Of a stretch of DNA of 64,000 nt, positions 8,758 through 17,464 are shown piece by piece. Each line of letters starts with the position of its first letter. The first letter of the stretch is position 1. The stretch is from assembly GCF_004310425.1 (NCBI RefSeq), contig NZ_SIUB01000001.1, positions 779,523 through 843,522 of the forward strand, written 5' to 3'. This DNA comes from Hansschlegelia quercus (GTDB taxonomy: Bacteria; Pseudomonadota; Alphaproteobacteria; Rhizobiales; Methylopilaceae). Under the pieces are notes generated by a model. That model made no database searches. It was given only the letters and a program-made list of their open reading frames with translations, and was not told the origin of the DNA. A program made the position numbers and the translations under genes.

Positions 8758-10473
8758 TCAGACGTCGAGCGTGATGCGCGCCGAGCGCGCGCGGGATACG
8801 CAGGTCATGATGCGGCGGCCCTCCCGCTTCTCGGCGTCGCTGAGATAGACGTCCTGATGGTCGGGCTCGCCCTCGAGCACCGTCGCCTCGCACGTCCCGC
8901 AGGCGCCCTGCTCGCAGGAGGACGGCAGGTCGACGCCGTTGTCGCGCAGCACCTCCAAGATCGTGCGGCCGGCGGGCACCGTCAGCGTCAGCGCGGAGCG
9001 GGCGAGCGCAATCTCGAAGGACGAGCCGGCGTCGACCGCGCGCTCGTTCTTGAAATACTCGAAATGCACCGCGGCTTCCGGCCAGCCGGCTTCGGCGGCG
9101 ACGCGGCGCGCGGTCTCGAGCATCGGCGTTGGGCCGCAGAGATAGACATGCGCCCCGACCGGCCGCTGGCCGAGCAGCGTCCGCAAGCGCGCTTCGGTCT
9201 CGACGGGATCGAGGCCGAGATGCGGGGTGAAGCGCGATTTAAGCGCGCCGAGCCTGTCGGCGAAGGCGATATGCGCCTCGTCGCGCGCGAAGCAGTGGAA
9301 AGCGATGGCTGAGCCGCTGTGATCGAGCGCCTGCGCCATCGCGATGAGCGGCGTGACGCCGACGCCGCCGGCGATGAAGATCGTGAGGTTCGCGTCGCGG
9401 CGCAGCGGAAAGTTGTTGCGCGGCTCCGAGATCGCGAGCAGGTCGCCCTCGCGCACCGTCTCGTGCAGCGTCTGCGACCCGCCGCGGGAGGCGGGATCAC
9501 GCTTAACGCCGATGACGTAGGATCCGGTCTCGCCGGGCGCGTTGACCAGCGAATAGGGCCGGATCAGCCCGTTCGGCAGGTGAACGTCGATATGCCCGCC
9601 GGGCTGGAAGGTGGGCAGGCCCCCGGAAACCGCCGCGAGTTCGAAGCCCGCGACGTCCGCCCCCGCCGCCCATTTGCGCGATACCGCGACGCTCAGCGAG
9701 GCGCGCCGGCCGGCCTTGAGGAGGCCCGGCATCTCGGCGAGTTCGGCGGAGACCGGCGCATAGACCGGCGCGAGCGGTTCCGGCGCGGGCGCCGCGAGCG
9801 CCTCGGCCTCGATCACGTCGCGCAGCGCCTTCAGCCGCTCATTGTGCAGGCGGAGCGTCGCAATGCTGTCCGGCGATCGGTCGCCCGCCAAGACGCCGCG
9901 GATCACGCAGCGGCCGGAATCGACCGGCTGGACGAAGAACGCTGCGCGCGTTCCCTCAGGCGTCGTCAGCGTCACCGAAAGGCCGTCTCCCTCTTGGCCG
10001 CCATCATCGCCATGCCTGCGCAACGCCGCAACCGCCATCGCGGCCGGCGCGTTCGCCGCCATCTCGCGCAGCGTCAGCAGGTCGCCGCTGTCGAGCTCCG
10101 GCCGCGCCGGCGGCCCCCGCTCCTCGCCAAGCGTCGTCCAGATCAACCCGTAGCGCTCAACCACGGGATAGGTGCGGTTGGTGATGGTCCGCGCCGGCGC
10201 GTCGGCGGGATGGGCGGGAATGTAGGTGCAGCCCGCCGTTCGGTTGGCGTAGCGCCAGCCGTGATACTGGCAGACGAGCTCGCGCCCGTCGTTCAGCCCG
10301 ATCGAGAGCCTGACGCCGCGGTGCAGGCAGCGGTTCTCCCAGACGTTGACGTGGCCGTCGTCGGCTCGCCAGGCTGCGAATTCCTGGCCCAGCAGCTGGC
10401 CGTGAAACACGTGGCGGAACGGCAGATCGCCGCTTGCGGCGATCGGGCTCCAGATGTCGTTCGTCAGGCTCAT
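8758..10473 (-). CDS. Fusion: Rieske domain + phthalate-dioxygenase-reductase-type FMN/NAD reductase + plant-type ferredoxin
   Basis: 571 residues in three parts. Residues 1-120 form a complete Rieske domain with C49-x-H51 and C68-x2-H71 (CLHRG...CQYHGW). Residues 225-460 are a VanB/PDR-type reductase: RPYSLVN and FIAGGVGVTPLIAMA bind flavin and NAD, and LCGPTPML follows. The C-terminal ferredoxin carries CEQGACGTC and a last Cys in RIMTCVSRA. PDR-type reductases normally lack a Rieske domain, which belongs to the oxygenase. Here the partner oxygenase at 10470-11375 has lost its cluster, so the fusion probably supplies it. It overlaps that gene by 4 bases (ATGA), which implies fixed stoichiometry. 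The linker (120-225) is unlike anything I recognise. Confidence 0.9.
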   Translation of the reverse strand: MSLTNDIWSPIAASGDLPFRHVFHGQLLGQEFAAWRADDGHVNVWENRCLHRGVRLSIGLNDGRELVCQYHGWRYANRTAGCTYIPAHPADAPARTITNRTYPVVERYGLIWTTLGEERGPPARPELDSGDLLTLREMAANAPAAMAVAALRRHGDDGGQEGDGLSVTLTTPEGTRAAFFVQPVDSGRCVIRGVLAGDRSPDSIATLRLHNERLKALRDVIEAEALAAPAPEPLAPVYAPVSAELAEMPGLLKAGRRASLSVAVSRKWAAGADVAGFELAAVSGGLPTFQPGGHIDVHLPNGLIRPYSLVNAPGETGSYVIGVKRDPASRGGSQTLHETVREGDLLAISEPRNNFPLRRDANLTIFIAGGVGVTPLIAMAQALDHSGSAIAFHCFARDEAHIAFADRLGALKSRFTPHLGLDPVETEARLRTLLGQRPVGAHVYLCGPTPMLETARRVAAEAGWPEAAVHFEYFKNERAVDAGSSFEIALARSALTLTVPAGRTILEVLRDNGVDLPSSCEQGACGTCEATVLEGEPDHQDVYLSDAEKREGRRIMTCVSRARSARITLDV

Positions 10474-11375
10474 GCGGCGGCGGGGATCACGCCATAGGTC
10501 ACGCCTTTGGCGGACAGCCAGCGGCGATAGGCGATCGCGGATTTGTCGGCGCGGATCGGCGTTTCCGCGCGGGGGTCGAGCGGCAGGCGCTTCGGGAACT
10601 GGTTCTCGAGGATCGGCTTGTCTTGCCCGAAGACCATCAGCTGGAAACGGCGGATGAAGGTGTCGTCGTTCTGATCGTCGAGGATCGACAGCATCATGTG
10701 CGCCCGGATGCGCTCCTGTCCGACCGGCTGGAGGAAGATCGCGATCACGTCCTGACGGTTCGCGTCAAGCGGGCTCGACTTGTAGAGCACCGAGCAGAAC
10801 GGGTGCGGCACCCGGTAGACGTACTCGACCTCCATGCCGCCCTTGGCGACGGTCGAGGCCATCGGCTGAAAAAAGCGGCAGCGCGTCGCCAGGACCTCGT
10901 CACGCTCGGCCGAGGTCTCGACGTCGTATTCCTTCACTTCCGTATGCGGCTGCTCGCCCAGAATGCCGGTGTGGACATACGGGAAATGGCCCATGTCGAG
11001 GAAGTTCTCGATCGCCCGCGGCGCGGACACCGCGACGCCGATCGACGCCGCGGCGACGTTGCGCCGGTCGGGCTCGGCATATTCGGGAATGGCGAAAATT
11101 TCTTCGGGCGGCGTCCCGAGCGACGTCCAGAGATAGCCGTAAGCGACAAGGCTCGGCAGCGCGTCGGCTGGACGCGTCGACGGCGCCGCGTCGCCTGCCC
11201 GCAGCTCCGGCCGCGCCCGCCAGACGAAGGGCTCGCCGTCCGCCACTTTGGCGAAGTTCACAGGCTCGTCGAGCAGCACGGTCGCGGAGACCTTGCCCGG
11301 CGGGATCTCGCCGATTGCGGCGATCGGGTGCCACAGGTTCAGCGTCACGGGATCTGGGGACGCAAATCCGCTCAT
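10470..11375 (-). CDS. Ring-hydroxylating oxygenase catalytic subunit lacking its Rieske cluster
   Basis: 301 residues of the vanillate O-demethylase/HpxD-like oxygenase type. The mononuclear-iron site is intact: N124-x2-D127-x2-H130-x4-H135 (ENFLDMGHFPYVH), plus a C-terminal Asp in VFGQDKPILENQ. The N-terminal 100 residues still follow the Rieske fold (LWHPIAAIGEIPPGKV...YGYLWTSLG) but contain no Cys and only one His, so no 2Fe-2S cluster can bind. About 40 residues with both ligand hairpins are missing. The next gene encodes a reductase with a full Rieske domain whose opening is parallel (IWSPIAASGDLP). Electrons therefore probably pass between two different proteins. The substrate is unknown; the neighbours point to an N-rich compound such as a purine or ureide. 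Confidence 0.88.
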   Translation of the reverse strand: MSGFASPDPVTLNLWHPIAAIGEIPPGKVSATVLLDEPVNFAKVADGEPFVWRARPELRAGDAAPSTRPADALPSLVAYGYLWTSLGTPPEEIFAIPEYAEPDRRNVAAASIGVAVSAPRAIENFLDMGHFPYVHTGILGEQPHTEVKEYDVETSAERDEVLATRCRFFQPMASTVAKGGMEVEYVYRVPHPFCSVLYKSSPLDANRQDVIAIFLQPVGQERIRAHMMLSILDDQNDDTFIRRFQLMVFGQDKPILENQFPKRLPLDPRAETPIRADKSAIAYRRWLSAKGVTYGVIPAAA

Positions 11376-11486
11376 CGCGGCGCTCCTCGATTTATCGTTC
11401 GAATGCGATCAGGCTCGCACATTCAATGGCTTGCGGGAAGGCCGGAGGTCGCCGGGGGAGGTCTGACACGCCGCCGCGAGGAGAGA

Positions 11487-12152
11487 TCAACCCGCCATCG
11501 CCGCTATCGCCGCGTCCGACTGCGCGACCCAGCCGAAGATGCCGCCCTGCGCCTTGATCATCTTCAGCCCGTATTCGTGGAAGTCCGGAAAGTAAGACGC
11601 GCAGCAATCCGCCAGCACGACGCAGCGATAGCCGCGGTCGTTCGCCTCCCGGACCGTGGTGTTGACGCAGACCTCGGTCGTCACGCCGCAGACCAGCAGC
11701 GTGTCGATCCCGCGGTTCTTCAGCATCAGCTCCAGATCGGTCTGGTAGAACGCCCCCTTCCCCGGCTTGTCGATCACCGGCTCGCCGGCGAGCGGGCTGA
11801 GCTCCGCGATGATGTCGTGCCCGGCCTCGCCGCGGATCAGGATGCGGCCCATGGGTCCCGGCGCACCGATGCGGGCGGAGGGTTCGCCGCGCTCCACCTT
11901 GGCCTTCGGCGCGTCGGCCATGTCGGGCCTGTGACCCTCGCGGGTATGCACGACGAGCATCCCCGCCCCCCGCGCCGCATCGAGCGTGGCCTTGCAGGGA
12001 CCGATGGCGGCCTTCAGCAGGGAGACGTCGTTCCCCAGCGTCTCGCCGAAGCCGCCCGGCTCGATGAAATCGCGCTGCATGTCGATGATGAGGAGCGCGG
12101 TGCTCGCGAGGTCCACATCGAGCGGCTGCGGTTCGGCCTCGATCGTCGGCAT
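11487..12152 (-). CDS. Isochorismatase-family cysteine amidohydrolase, candidate triuret hydrolase
   Basis: 221 residues with the cysteine-hydrolase triad Asp24 ([10 protein letters not shown]), Lys129 (IDKPGKGAF) and Cys162 ([11 protein letters not shown]). It parallels the biuret hydrolase at 17461-18162 (THxREGHRPD, GRILx[11 protein letters not shown], KxQGGxFG), but its N-terminus is shorter and the loop at 80-95 differs. Triuret hydrolase TrtA, as described in Herbaspirillum, belongs to this subfamily and yields carboxybiuret. The AtzE/AtzG carboxybiuret hydrolase just upstream makes that reaction the best guess. Alternatives are a ureidoacrylate-type or second biuret amidohydrolase. It starts 9 bases after atzH; 111 gene-free bases separate it from the oxygenase. 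Confidence 0.85.
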   Translation of the reverse strand: MPTIEAEPQPLDVDLASTALLIIDMQRDFIEPGGFGETLGNDVSLLKAAIGPCKATLDAARGAGMLVVHTREGHRPDMADAPKAKVERGEPSARIGAPGPMGRILIRGEAGHDIIAELSPLAGEPVIDKPGKGAFYQTDLELMLKNRGIDTLLVCGVTTEVCVNTTVREANDRGYRCVVLADCCASYFPDFHEYGLKMIKAQGGIFGWVAQSDAAIAAMAG

Positions 12153-12161
12153 GTCCTGTCC

Positions 12162-12545
12162 CTACCCCTCGTCGATGACGCTGACATGCGCCGAGACCAC
12201 CCTCCACCCGTCCGGAAAACGCACCCAGGTCTGGCTCTGGCGGCCGATCTTCCCCGGCGCGCCGTCTCGCCGGAACAGCGTGTTCGCCACCGCCATATCG
12301 CGGCCGTAGGCCGTGATCTGCGTGCGCTCCAGCGTGCGGTCGAGGCCCTTCGGCGAACGGCCGCGGCGGAAGGCGCGGATCTCGTCCATCCCGTAGAGGT
12401 TCTCGGTCGCGCCGTAGCGCAGGGTGCGCGGGTCGTCGTTGAACAGCCCCTCGAGCGTCTCGACATCGTTGCCGGTGAGCGCCGCCTCGTAGGATCTGAA
12501 GGCCGCCGTAACTTCGGCCAGAACTTCGGGATCGTCGATCGTCAT
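12162..12545 (-). CDS. atzH: AtzH/HpxZ-like protein (DUF3225, NTF2-like fold)
   Basis: 127 residues. The hallmark is the segment EALTGNDVETLEGLFNDDPRTLRYGATENLYGMDEIRAFRRGR, followed by QSQTWVRFPDGWRVVSAHVS, which is the DUF3225 profile as I know it from AtzH and HpxZ. In the s-triazine pathway AtzH aids conversion of the atzE product (1,3-dicarboxyurea to allophanate); HpxZ belongs to oxalurate breakdown. The ATG overlaps the atzE stop by 4 bases. The order atzG-atzE-atzH equals hpxX-hpxY-hpxZ, so the context supports the name but does not alone separate carboxybiuret from oxalurate use. Confidence 0.85.
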   Translation of the reverse strand: MTIDDPEVLAEVTAAFRSYEAALTGNDVETLEGLFNDDPRTLRYGATENLYGMDEIRAFRRGRSPKGLDRTLERTQITAYGRDMAVANTLFRRDGAPGKIGRQSQTWVRFPDGWRVVSAHVSVIDEG

Positions 12546-13870
12546 GAGGCTGCTCCCATATCCCGAACGAACGCCACGCCCGCTTTCTCCAGCGCGCGCG
12601 CCACGCGGAGCGCAGCGGCCTCCTTCCAGGGCGCGGCGATGATCTGCACGCCGAGCGGCAGGCCGCTGTCCAGGAAGATCGGCGCGCAAACGACCGGCAG
12701 GCCGATGAACGAGATCGGCTGGGTGAACACGCCGACGTTCGGCCTCAACGGCACGGTCTCGCCGTTCAGCATGAGCGTGGTCTGGCCGAGCTTCGGCGCG
12801 CGGCAGGGCGTCGCCGGGGCCAGCAGCACGTCGACCTCCTCGAACAGCTTCGCGGCGGCTTCCGCGAACCAGCGGCGGAAGCGGTGGGCGCGGGCGACGA
12901 AGGCGGCGGGAATGGTCGCGCCGGCGATCATCCGGTCGCGCACCGCCGGGTCGAAATCCTCCGCACGCGTCCTCAGCCGGTCGAGATGGAGCGCCGCGCC
13001 CTCGCTCGCCGTGATGACGTAGGCGGCCGCCCGCGCCCGCGCGGCCTCGGGCAGTTCCACCACGCGCTCGGCGCCAAGAAATTCAGCGACGCGCGCCACA
13101 GCCTCGAAGCAGTCGGCGTCGCCGCCGTTGGCGAAATAGCCGCCGAGCGTCGCGATGCGAAGGTCCGCAAAACCGTCTTCGAGCCTTGGCGAGGCCGGCT
13201 CGGCCGGGCGTTCGGTCGCATAAGGATCGTCCGAATCCGGCCCCTGCATCGCGTCGTAGGCGGCGGCCAGCAGTCCGACCGAGTTCGCGAGCGGCCCGAG
13301 ATGGTCGAGGCTGTGGACGAAGGGGAACGTCCCTGCCCGGCTCAGGCGCCCGAAGGTCGGCTTCAGCCCAAAAGTCCCGCAGAGCGCGGAGGGCACGCGG
13401 ATCGAGCCGTTGGTGTCGGAGGCGAGCGCCAGCGGCACGAGGCCCGCGCCGACCGCCGCGCCGGAGCCGCCCGACGAGCCGCCAGACATGCGGGTGGCGT
13501 CGTGCGGATTGCGCGACGGGCCGTCATGGACGTTTTCGCCGGTGAAGTCGTAGGCGTATTCGCCCATGTTGAGCGCGCCGACGAGCACCGCGCCGGCGGC
13601 CTCCAGCCGGCGGATCAGCGCCGCGTCCCGGCGCGCGGGGGCAAGCTCCCGGTTGATCTTCGAACCCGCGCGGGTGGCGAGGCCCTCAACGTCGAACAAG
13701 TTTTTCACCGCGAAGGGCACGCCCGCGAGCGGCCCGGCGACTCCGGACGCGTCGACCGTCGCCGCCTTGGCGCGCGCCCGCTCCCCCGTCACATCGGTGA
13801 AGGCGCCGAGCGCAGGCTCGGCCTTGCCGATGCGGCCAAGCGCAGCCTCGACGGCCGCCGTCGCGCTCAT
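12542..13870 (-). CDS. atzE: Amidase-signature hydrolase AtzE (1-carboxybiuret hydrolase catalytic subunit)
   Basis: 442 residues of the amidase-signature family. The Ser-cisSer-Lys triad is visible at Lys56 (PFAVKNLFDVEG), Ser132 (MSGGSSGGSGAAV) and Ser156 (SDTNGSIRVPSALCG); the 76- and 24-residue spacings match the family. AtzE removes the terminal amide of 1-carboxybiuret, giving 1,3-dicarboxyurea and ammonia, and works as a complex with the small AtzG. AtzG is encoded immediately upstream with a 4-base overlap. The homologous HpxY acts on oxalurate. Allophanate hydrolase in the same overlapping string favours the carboxybiuret role. Confidence 0.9.
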   Translation of the reverse strand: MSATAAVEAALGRIGKAEPALGAFTDVTGERARAKAATVDASGVAGPLAGVPFAVKNLFDVEGLATRAGSKINRELAPARRDAALIRRLEAAGAVLVGALNMGEYAYDFTGENVHDGPSRNPHDATRMSGGSSGGSGAAVGAGLVPLALASDTNGSIRVPSALCGTFGLKPTFGRLSRAGTFPFVHSLDHLGPLANSVGLLAAAYDAMQGPDSDDPYATERPAEPASPRLEDGFADLRIATLGGYFANGGDADCFEAVARVAEFLGAERVVELPEAARARAAAYVITASEGAALHLDRLRTRAEDFDPAVRDRMIAGATIPAAFVARAHRFRRWFAEAAAKLFEEVDVLLAPATPCRAPKLGQTTLMLNGETVPLRPNVGVFTQPISFIGLPVVCAPIFLDSGLPLGVQIIAAPWKEAAALRVARALEKAGVAFVRDMGAAS

Positions 13871-14058
13871 GGCCGGAACACCGAGGCGGGGTCGAGTTCG
13901 TCGTCGAGCGGGAAGTCCGCGACCAGCCGGCCGGCCTGCAGCGTCGCTTTCAGATGCGCGAGCACGGACGGGCGCCAGTCCGGCGCCACGCTGAGCCCGA
14001 GCGCCGCCGTCGCGGCGTCGAGATGGGCTTCGAGCGTTTCGTCGGACAGCAGGTTCAT
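13867..14058 (-). CDS. atzG: AtzG, small partner subunit of AtzE (DUF4089)
   Basis: 63 residues, the normal length for AtzG. DUF4089 proteins were missed for years in atz clusters and proved to be essential partners of the AtzE amidase. The sequence MNLLSDETLEAHLDAATAALGLSVAPDWRPSVLAHLKATLQAGRLVADFPLDDELDPASVF has the expected helices and the acidic DDELDPASVF tail that wraps the amidase. It overlaps atzF upstream and atzE downstream by 4 bases each, so it is made in step with both. Confidence 0.9.
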   Translation of the reverse strand: MNLLSDETLEAHLDAATAALGLSVAPDWRPSVLAHLKATLQAGRLVADFPLDDELDPASVFRP

Positions 14059-15866
14059 GCGGCCTTCGTCGCCCCGATGAAGGCGCGCCAGCCGCCGTAG
14101 CGCGTGATCTCCTCCGCGCCGACGATTCCTTCCGGCTCGACGAGAAAGCCGAACGGCGTCGTGCCGTCCGCGAGCCTCAACGTGCCGAAGCCGAGCGGCG
14201 ACGGAATGGCTGAGACGAACGGGCCGATCGCGGATTTGGGCAGCGCCCAGACCTCGGTCGCGATCGCGGCGCCCTCGCCTGTCCGCACGCGGAGCAGCCC
14301 GGGCCGGGCGACCTTGCCGGGGAGCGAGAAGAGTTTGTAGGAGCGCTCGGTGTCGACCGCGCGCAGGAACCGGCCGCCGAGCTTCGTCACCTCGCCGTTC
14401 AGCGCCATTCCCGAGAGATGCGCGCCGACGACGACCAGCTCCATCTCGTCCGGGCCGGCGGCGGCGGCCCGCGCGGGCGCGGGCGACGGCGCGCGGCCGG
14501 TCGCGCCAACGGGGACTGCCCCGGCGATGTGCAGCGCCTCGCCGATCGCCGCAATCCTGAAGTCATGGCCTGCGGGCGCGATCAGCGTGACGCCGGCGGG
14601 CTTGCCGTCGGCCCGCGGCCGGCCGGGAACGGCAAGCGCGCAGAGGTCGAGCAGGTTGACGAAATTGGTGTAGGTCCCGAATTCGCTGTTGAGCGCGATC
14701 GGCTCCGCCTCGATCGCCGCGACCGTGTGCGGCCGCGGGTAGGTCGGGACCAGCATCGCGTCGGCCGACGCCCAAACGCCGCCGAGCGCGCGCTTGAGCT
14801 CGGCCAGTTTGTAAAGGGCCCCGAACGCGTTCGCGGCATCGAACCGGACGGCGCCCTGGATGATCTTGCGCGTCACGGGGTGAAGCGCCTCCGGCTTCTC
14901 CTCGATGAAGCTGCGGATCGCCTCGTAGCGCTCGGCCACGAACGGGCCGTCATAGAGCAGGCTCGCGACCGCGAAGAAGGGTTCGAGGTCGATCTCGGTG
15001 GTCTGCGCGCCGAGCCCCTTCAGATCGGCGATCGTCGCGTCGAAGGCGGTCTCCGCCGCGGCGTCGCCCGCGAACCGCCGGCTCGCGGCGTCGGGAATCA
15101 GCACGCGGAAGGACGGCGGCAGCGGCGCGATCGAGGGTTTGGCGAAGTCGCGCGAAAACGCGTCTGACGCGCAATAGCCCGCCATGGCCTGGAACACGGA
15201 ATAGGCGTCGTCGACCGAATTCGCGAACACCGAGACGCAATCGAGCGTCCGGCAGGCGGGCAGCACACCCTCGGTCGGAACGGCGCCGACGGTGGGTTTC
15301 AGTCCGACGATGTTGTTGAGCCCAGCCGGCACGCGGCCCGAGCCCGCCGTGTCGGTGCCGAGCGAAAACGCGACCAGCCCGCGCGCGACCGAGACCGCCG
15401 AGCCCGAGCTCGACCCGCCCGGCGCGAGTGCCGGATCGACGGCGTTGAGCGGCGCGGGATAGGGCGTGCGGAGGCCGACGAGGCCGGTCGCGAACTGGTC
15501 GAGATTGGTCTTGCCGACAACGATCGCGCCGGCCGCCTTCAACCGGGAGACTACCTCGGCGTCTCTCTCGGGCTGATAGGCGAAGTCCGGGCAGGCGGCG
15601 GTGGTCGGCAGCCCCGCAACGTCGATGTTGTCCTTCACCGCGAAGGGAACCCCCCAGAGCGCGCGGCCGTCCGTCGACGAGCCCAGCGCGCGCGCTTCCG
15701 CGATCGCGGCGTCGCGGTCGGCGAGCGCGATGAAGATGCCGGGATCCCCAGCCGCCTCAATGCGGGCGAACGCTTCCTCGACCACCGCCAACGGCGATAG
15801 CCCGGCGGCATAGGCCGATCTCAGCGAGGCCAGATCGAAAGCGAGGTCGGCGAGAGCGGTCGTCAT
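14055..15866 (-). CDS. atzF: Allophanate hydrolase AtzF
   Basis: 603 residues, the full length of stand-alone allophanate hydrolases, which turn allophanate into two ammonia and two CO2. The amidase domain (about 1-445) has Lys78 (PFAVKDNIDV), Ser152 (PGGSSSGSAVSVARG) and Ser176 (GTDTAGSGRVPAGL). The last 130 residues form the C-terminal domain that finishes the decarboxylation (GTLRLADGTTPFGFLVEPEGIVGAEEITRYGGWRAFI). No biotin-dependent urea carboxylase lies nearby, so allophanate here comes from biuret and dicarboxyurea, not from urea. This is the common end point of both branches of the locus. Confidence 0.95.
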   Translation of the reverse strand: MTTALADLAFDLASLRSAYAAGLSPLAVVEEAFARIEAAGDPGIFIALADRDAAIAEARALGSSTDGRALWGVPFAVKDNIDVAGLPTTAACPDFAYQPERDAEVVSRLKAAGAIVVGKTNLDQFATGLVGLRTPYPAPLNAVDPALAPGGSSSGSAVSVARGLVAFSLGTDTAGSGRVPAGLNNIVGLKPTVGAVPTEGVLPACRTLDCVSVFANSVDDAYSVFQAMAGYCASDAFSRDFAKPSIAPLPPSFRVLIPDAASRRFAGDAAAETAFDATIADLKGLGAQTTEIDLEPFFAVASLLYDGPFVAERYEAIRSFIEEKPEALHPVTRKIIQGAVRFDAANAFGALYKLAELKRALGGVWASADAMLVPTYPRPHTVAAIEAEPIALNSEFGTYTNFVNLLDLCALAVPGRPRADGKPAGVTLIAPAGHDFRIAAIGEALHIAGAVPVGATGRAPSPAPARAAAAGPDEMELVVVGAHLSGMALNGEVTKLGGRFLRAVDTERSYKLFSLPGKVARPGLLRVRTGEGAAIATEVWALPKSAIGPFVSAIPSPLGFGTLRLADGTTPFGFLVEPEGIVGAEEITRYGGWRAFIGATKAA

Positions 15867-15909
15867 GTGAGCTTAACCACCATTATCTGCAAAATTCGCT
15901 CGGACTTAA

Positions 15910-15924
15910 CCGGCCGGAGGCCGG
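15910..15924. terminator. Intergenic hairpin between the ABC ATPase and atzF
   Basis: CCGGCC-GGA-GGCCGG is a perfect 6-bp GC stem with a 3-base loop in the 68-base gap between two minus-strand genes. There is no run of T after it on the minus strand, so it is not a classic terminator. It could separate the importer part of the transcript from the amidase part by partial termination or by RNA processing. Confidence 0.4.
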
Positions 15925-15934
15925 ATTTAACCCG

Positions 15935-17464
15935 CTAGTGTTTGCCCGCCATATGCTCGCCGATGACGTGGAGGTCGGCCTGCGCGATCGGCGTTTCGTA
16001 GACGAGCTGACCGTCCGACATCACGAGGATGCGGTCGGAGAGCTCCAGCAGTTCGTCGAGATCCTCCGACATCAGCAGCACCGCCGCGCCGCCGTTCCGC
16101 GCCTTCATGATGCGCGCGCGGATTTCTGCGACCGCCGCGAAATCAAGCCCGAAGCAAGGGTTGGAGACGATCAGCAGGTCGACCGCGCCGCTCAGCTCCC
16201 GCGCCAGCACCGCCCGCTGCACGTTGCCGCCCGAGAGCGACTGGATGGGCGAGGAGAGCGACGCCGTCTTCACCTTGAACTGCGCGATCAGAGAGGTCGC
16301 GTAGTCGCGGATCGCGCGCGCGCTGATCCAGGAGGCCGGCTTGCCGTCCTTGTCGAGATCGAAGGTCCGGAAGGCGATGTTTTCGGCCACCGTCATCTTC
16401 GGCGCGCAGGCGTTCCTCAACGGCTCTTCCGGGATGAACCTGACGTTGAGCTTGCGGGACTGCTCCCTGGTCGCCTCGTAGGACGCGTTCTTCACGCGGA
16501 TCTCGCCCGCCTCGCGCGCCCGCTGGCCGGCCAGAACCTCTAGAAACTCCTTCTGGCCGTTGCCGGAGACGCCGGCTACGCCGACGATCTCGCCGGCCTT
16601 GACCTTCAGCCCGTCGATCTCGATCGACTTCAATCCCGAGCGGTCCTTGGCCTTGACCGCGTTCACCTCAAGCACGGAGACGGCGTCGGCGGGCGTCGGC
16701 GCCCGCTGGTCGAGCGCCGCGATCGCTTGGTCACCGATCATCATCGCCGCCATCTTGCGCCGGTCGAGATTGGCCACGCGGCCGCGGCCGGTCAGCTTGC
16801 CCTTGCGCAGCACCGAGACGTCGTCGGCGAACGCCGTGACCTCGTGGAACTTGTGGCTGATCATCAGCACCGTCAGCTCGCCGCGCCGGGTCATGCCGCG
16901 GACGAGGCCCAGCATCTCCTCGGCCTCGCCCGGGGTCAGCACCGAAGTCGGCTCGTCGAGCACGAGGAAGCGGCGGCCGAGATAGAGCTGCTTGACGATC
17001 TCGAGCTTCTGCTTCTCGCCGGCCGCGAGCGCGCTGACGGGCTGCTCGAGCGGGATCTTGAACGGCATCCGCTCCATGAAGCTCTTGAGGTCGCGGCGCT
17101 CCTTGCCCCAGTCGATGACGGCCGGCGCGTTCTCGCGCGAGATCACGAGGTTCTCCTCGCCGGTGAGCGAGGGCACCAGCGTGAAGTGCTGGTAGACCAT
17201 GCCGAGGCCGAGCGCGCCCGCGTCCTTCGGGCTCGCGATCACGGCCTCGCGGCCGTTGACGACCATGTCGCCCGATGTCGGCGTGTAGAAGCCCATCATG
17301 CATTTCACGAGCGTCGACTTGCCCGCGCCGTTTTCGCCGAGCAGCGCGTGGAACGAGCCCGCCGGGACCTTCACCGTGACGTCGTCGAGCGCGGTGAAGC
17401 CACCGAAGCGCATCGTCATGCCGATGGCCTCGACGCCGACGGCCGGAACGGTCTGCGCGTTCAT
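15935..17464 (-). CDS. BMP-type (nucleoside/ureide) ABC importer ATP-binding protein, two NBDs
   Basis: 509 residues with two fused nucleotide-binding domains, as in simple-sugar and BmpA-class importers. The first Walker A is GENGAGKST near residue 44, with Q-loop [13 protein letters not shown] and Walker [14 protein letters not shown]. The second domain has the degenerate [10 protein letters not shown] loop normal for this class and the signature [14 protein letters not shown]. The start at ATG 17464 overlaps the biuH stop by 4 bases, so uptake and biuret hydrolysis are coupled. Powers transport through the permeases at 18180-20221. Confidence 0.93.
   Translation of the reverse strand: MNAQTVPAVGVEAIGMTMRFGGFTALDDVTVKVPAGSFHALLGENGAGKSTLVKCMMGFYTPTSGDMVVNGREAVIASPKDAGALGLGMVYQHFTLVPSLTGEENLVISRENAPAVIDWGKERRDLKSFMERMPFKIPLEQPVSALAAGEKQKLEIVKQLYLGRRFLVLDEPTSVLTPGEAEEMLGLVRGMTRRGELTVLMISHKFHEVTAFADDVSVLRKGKLTGRGRVANLDRRKMAAMMIGDQAIAALDQRAPTPADAVSVLEVNAVKAKDRSGLKSIEIDGLKVKAGEIVGVAGVSGNGQKEFLEVLAGQRAREAGEIRVKNASYEATREQSRKLNVRFIPEEPLRNACAPKMTVAENIAFRTFDLDKDGKPASWISARAIRDYATSLIAQFKVKTASLSSPIQSLSGGNVQRAVLARELSGAVDLLIVSNPCFGLDFAAVAEIRARIMKARNGGAAVLLMSEDLDELLELSDRILVMSDGQLVYETPIAQADLHVIGEHMAGKH

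Noticed and set aside
10434..13022. 862-codon open frame on the plus strand
   Set aside because: It is antisense to five minus-strand genes with clear family motifs. Its translation is Arg/Asp/His/Val-rich without any domain, as expected from reading GC-rich genes backwards.
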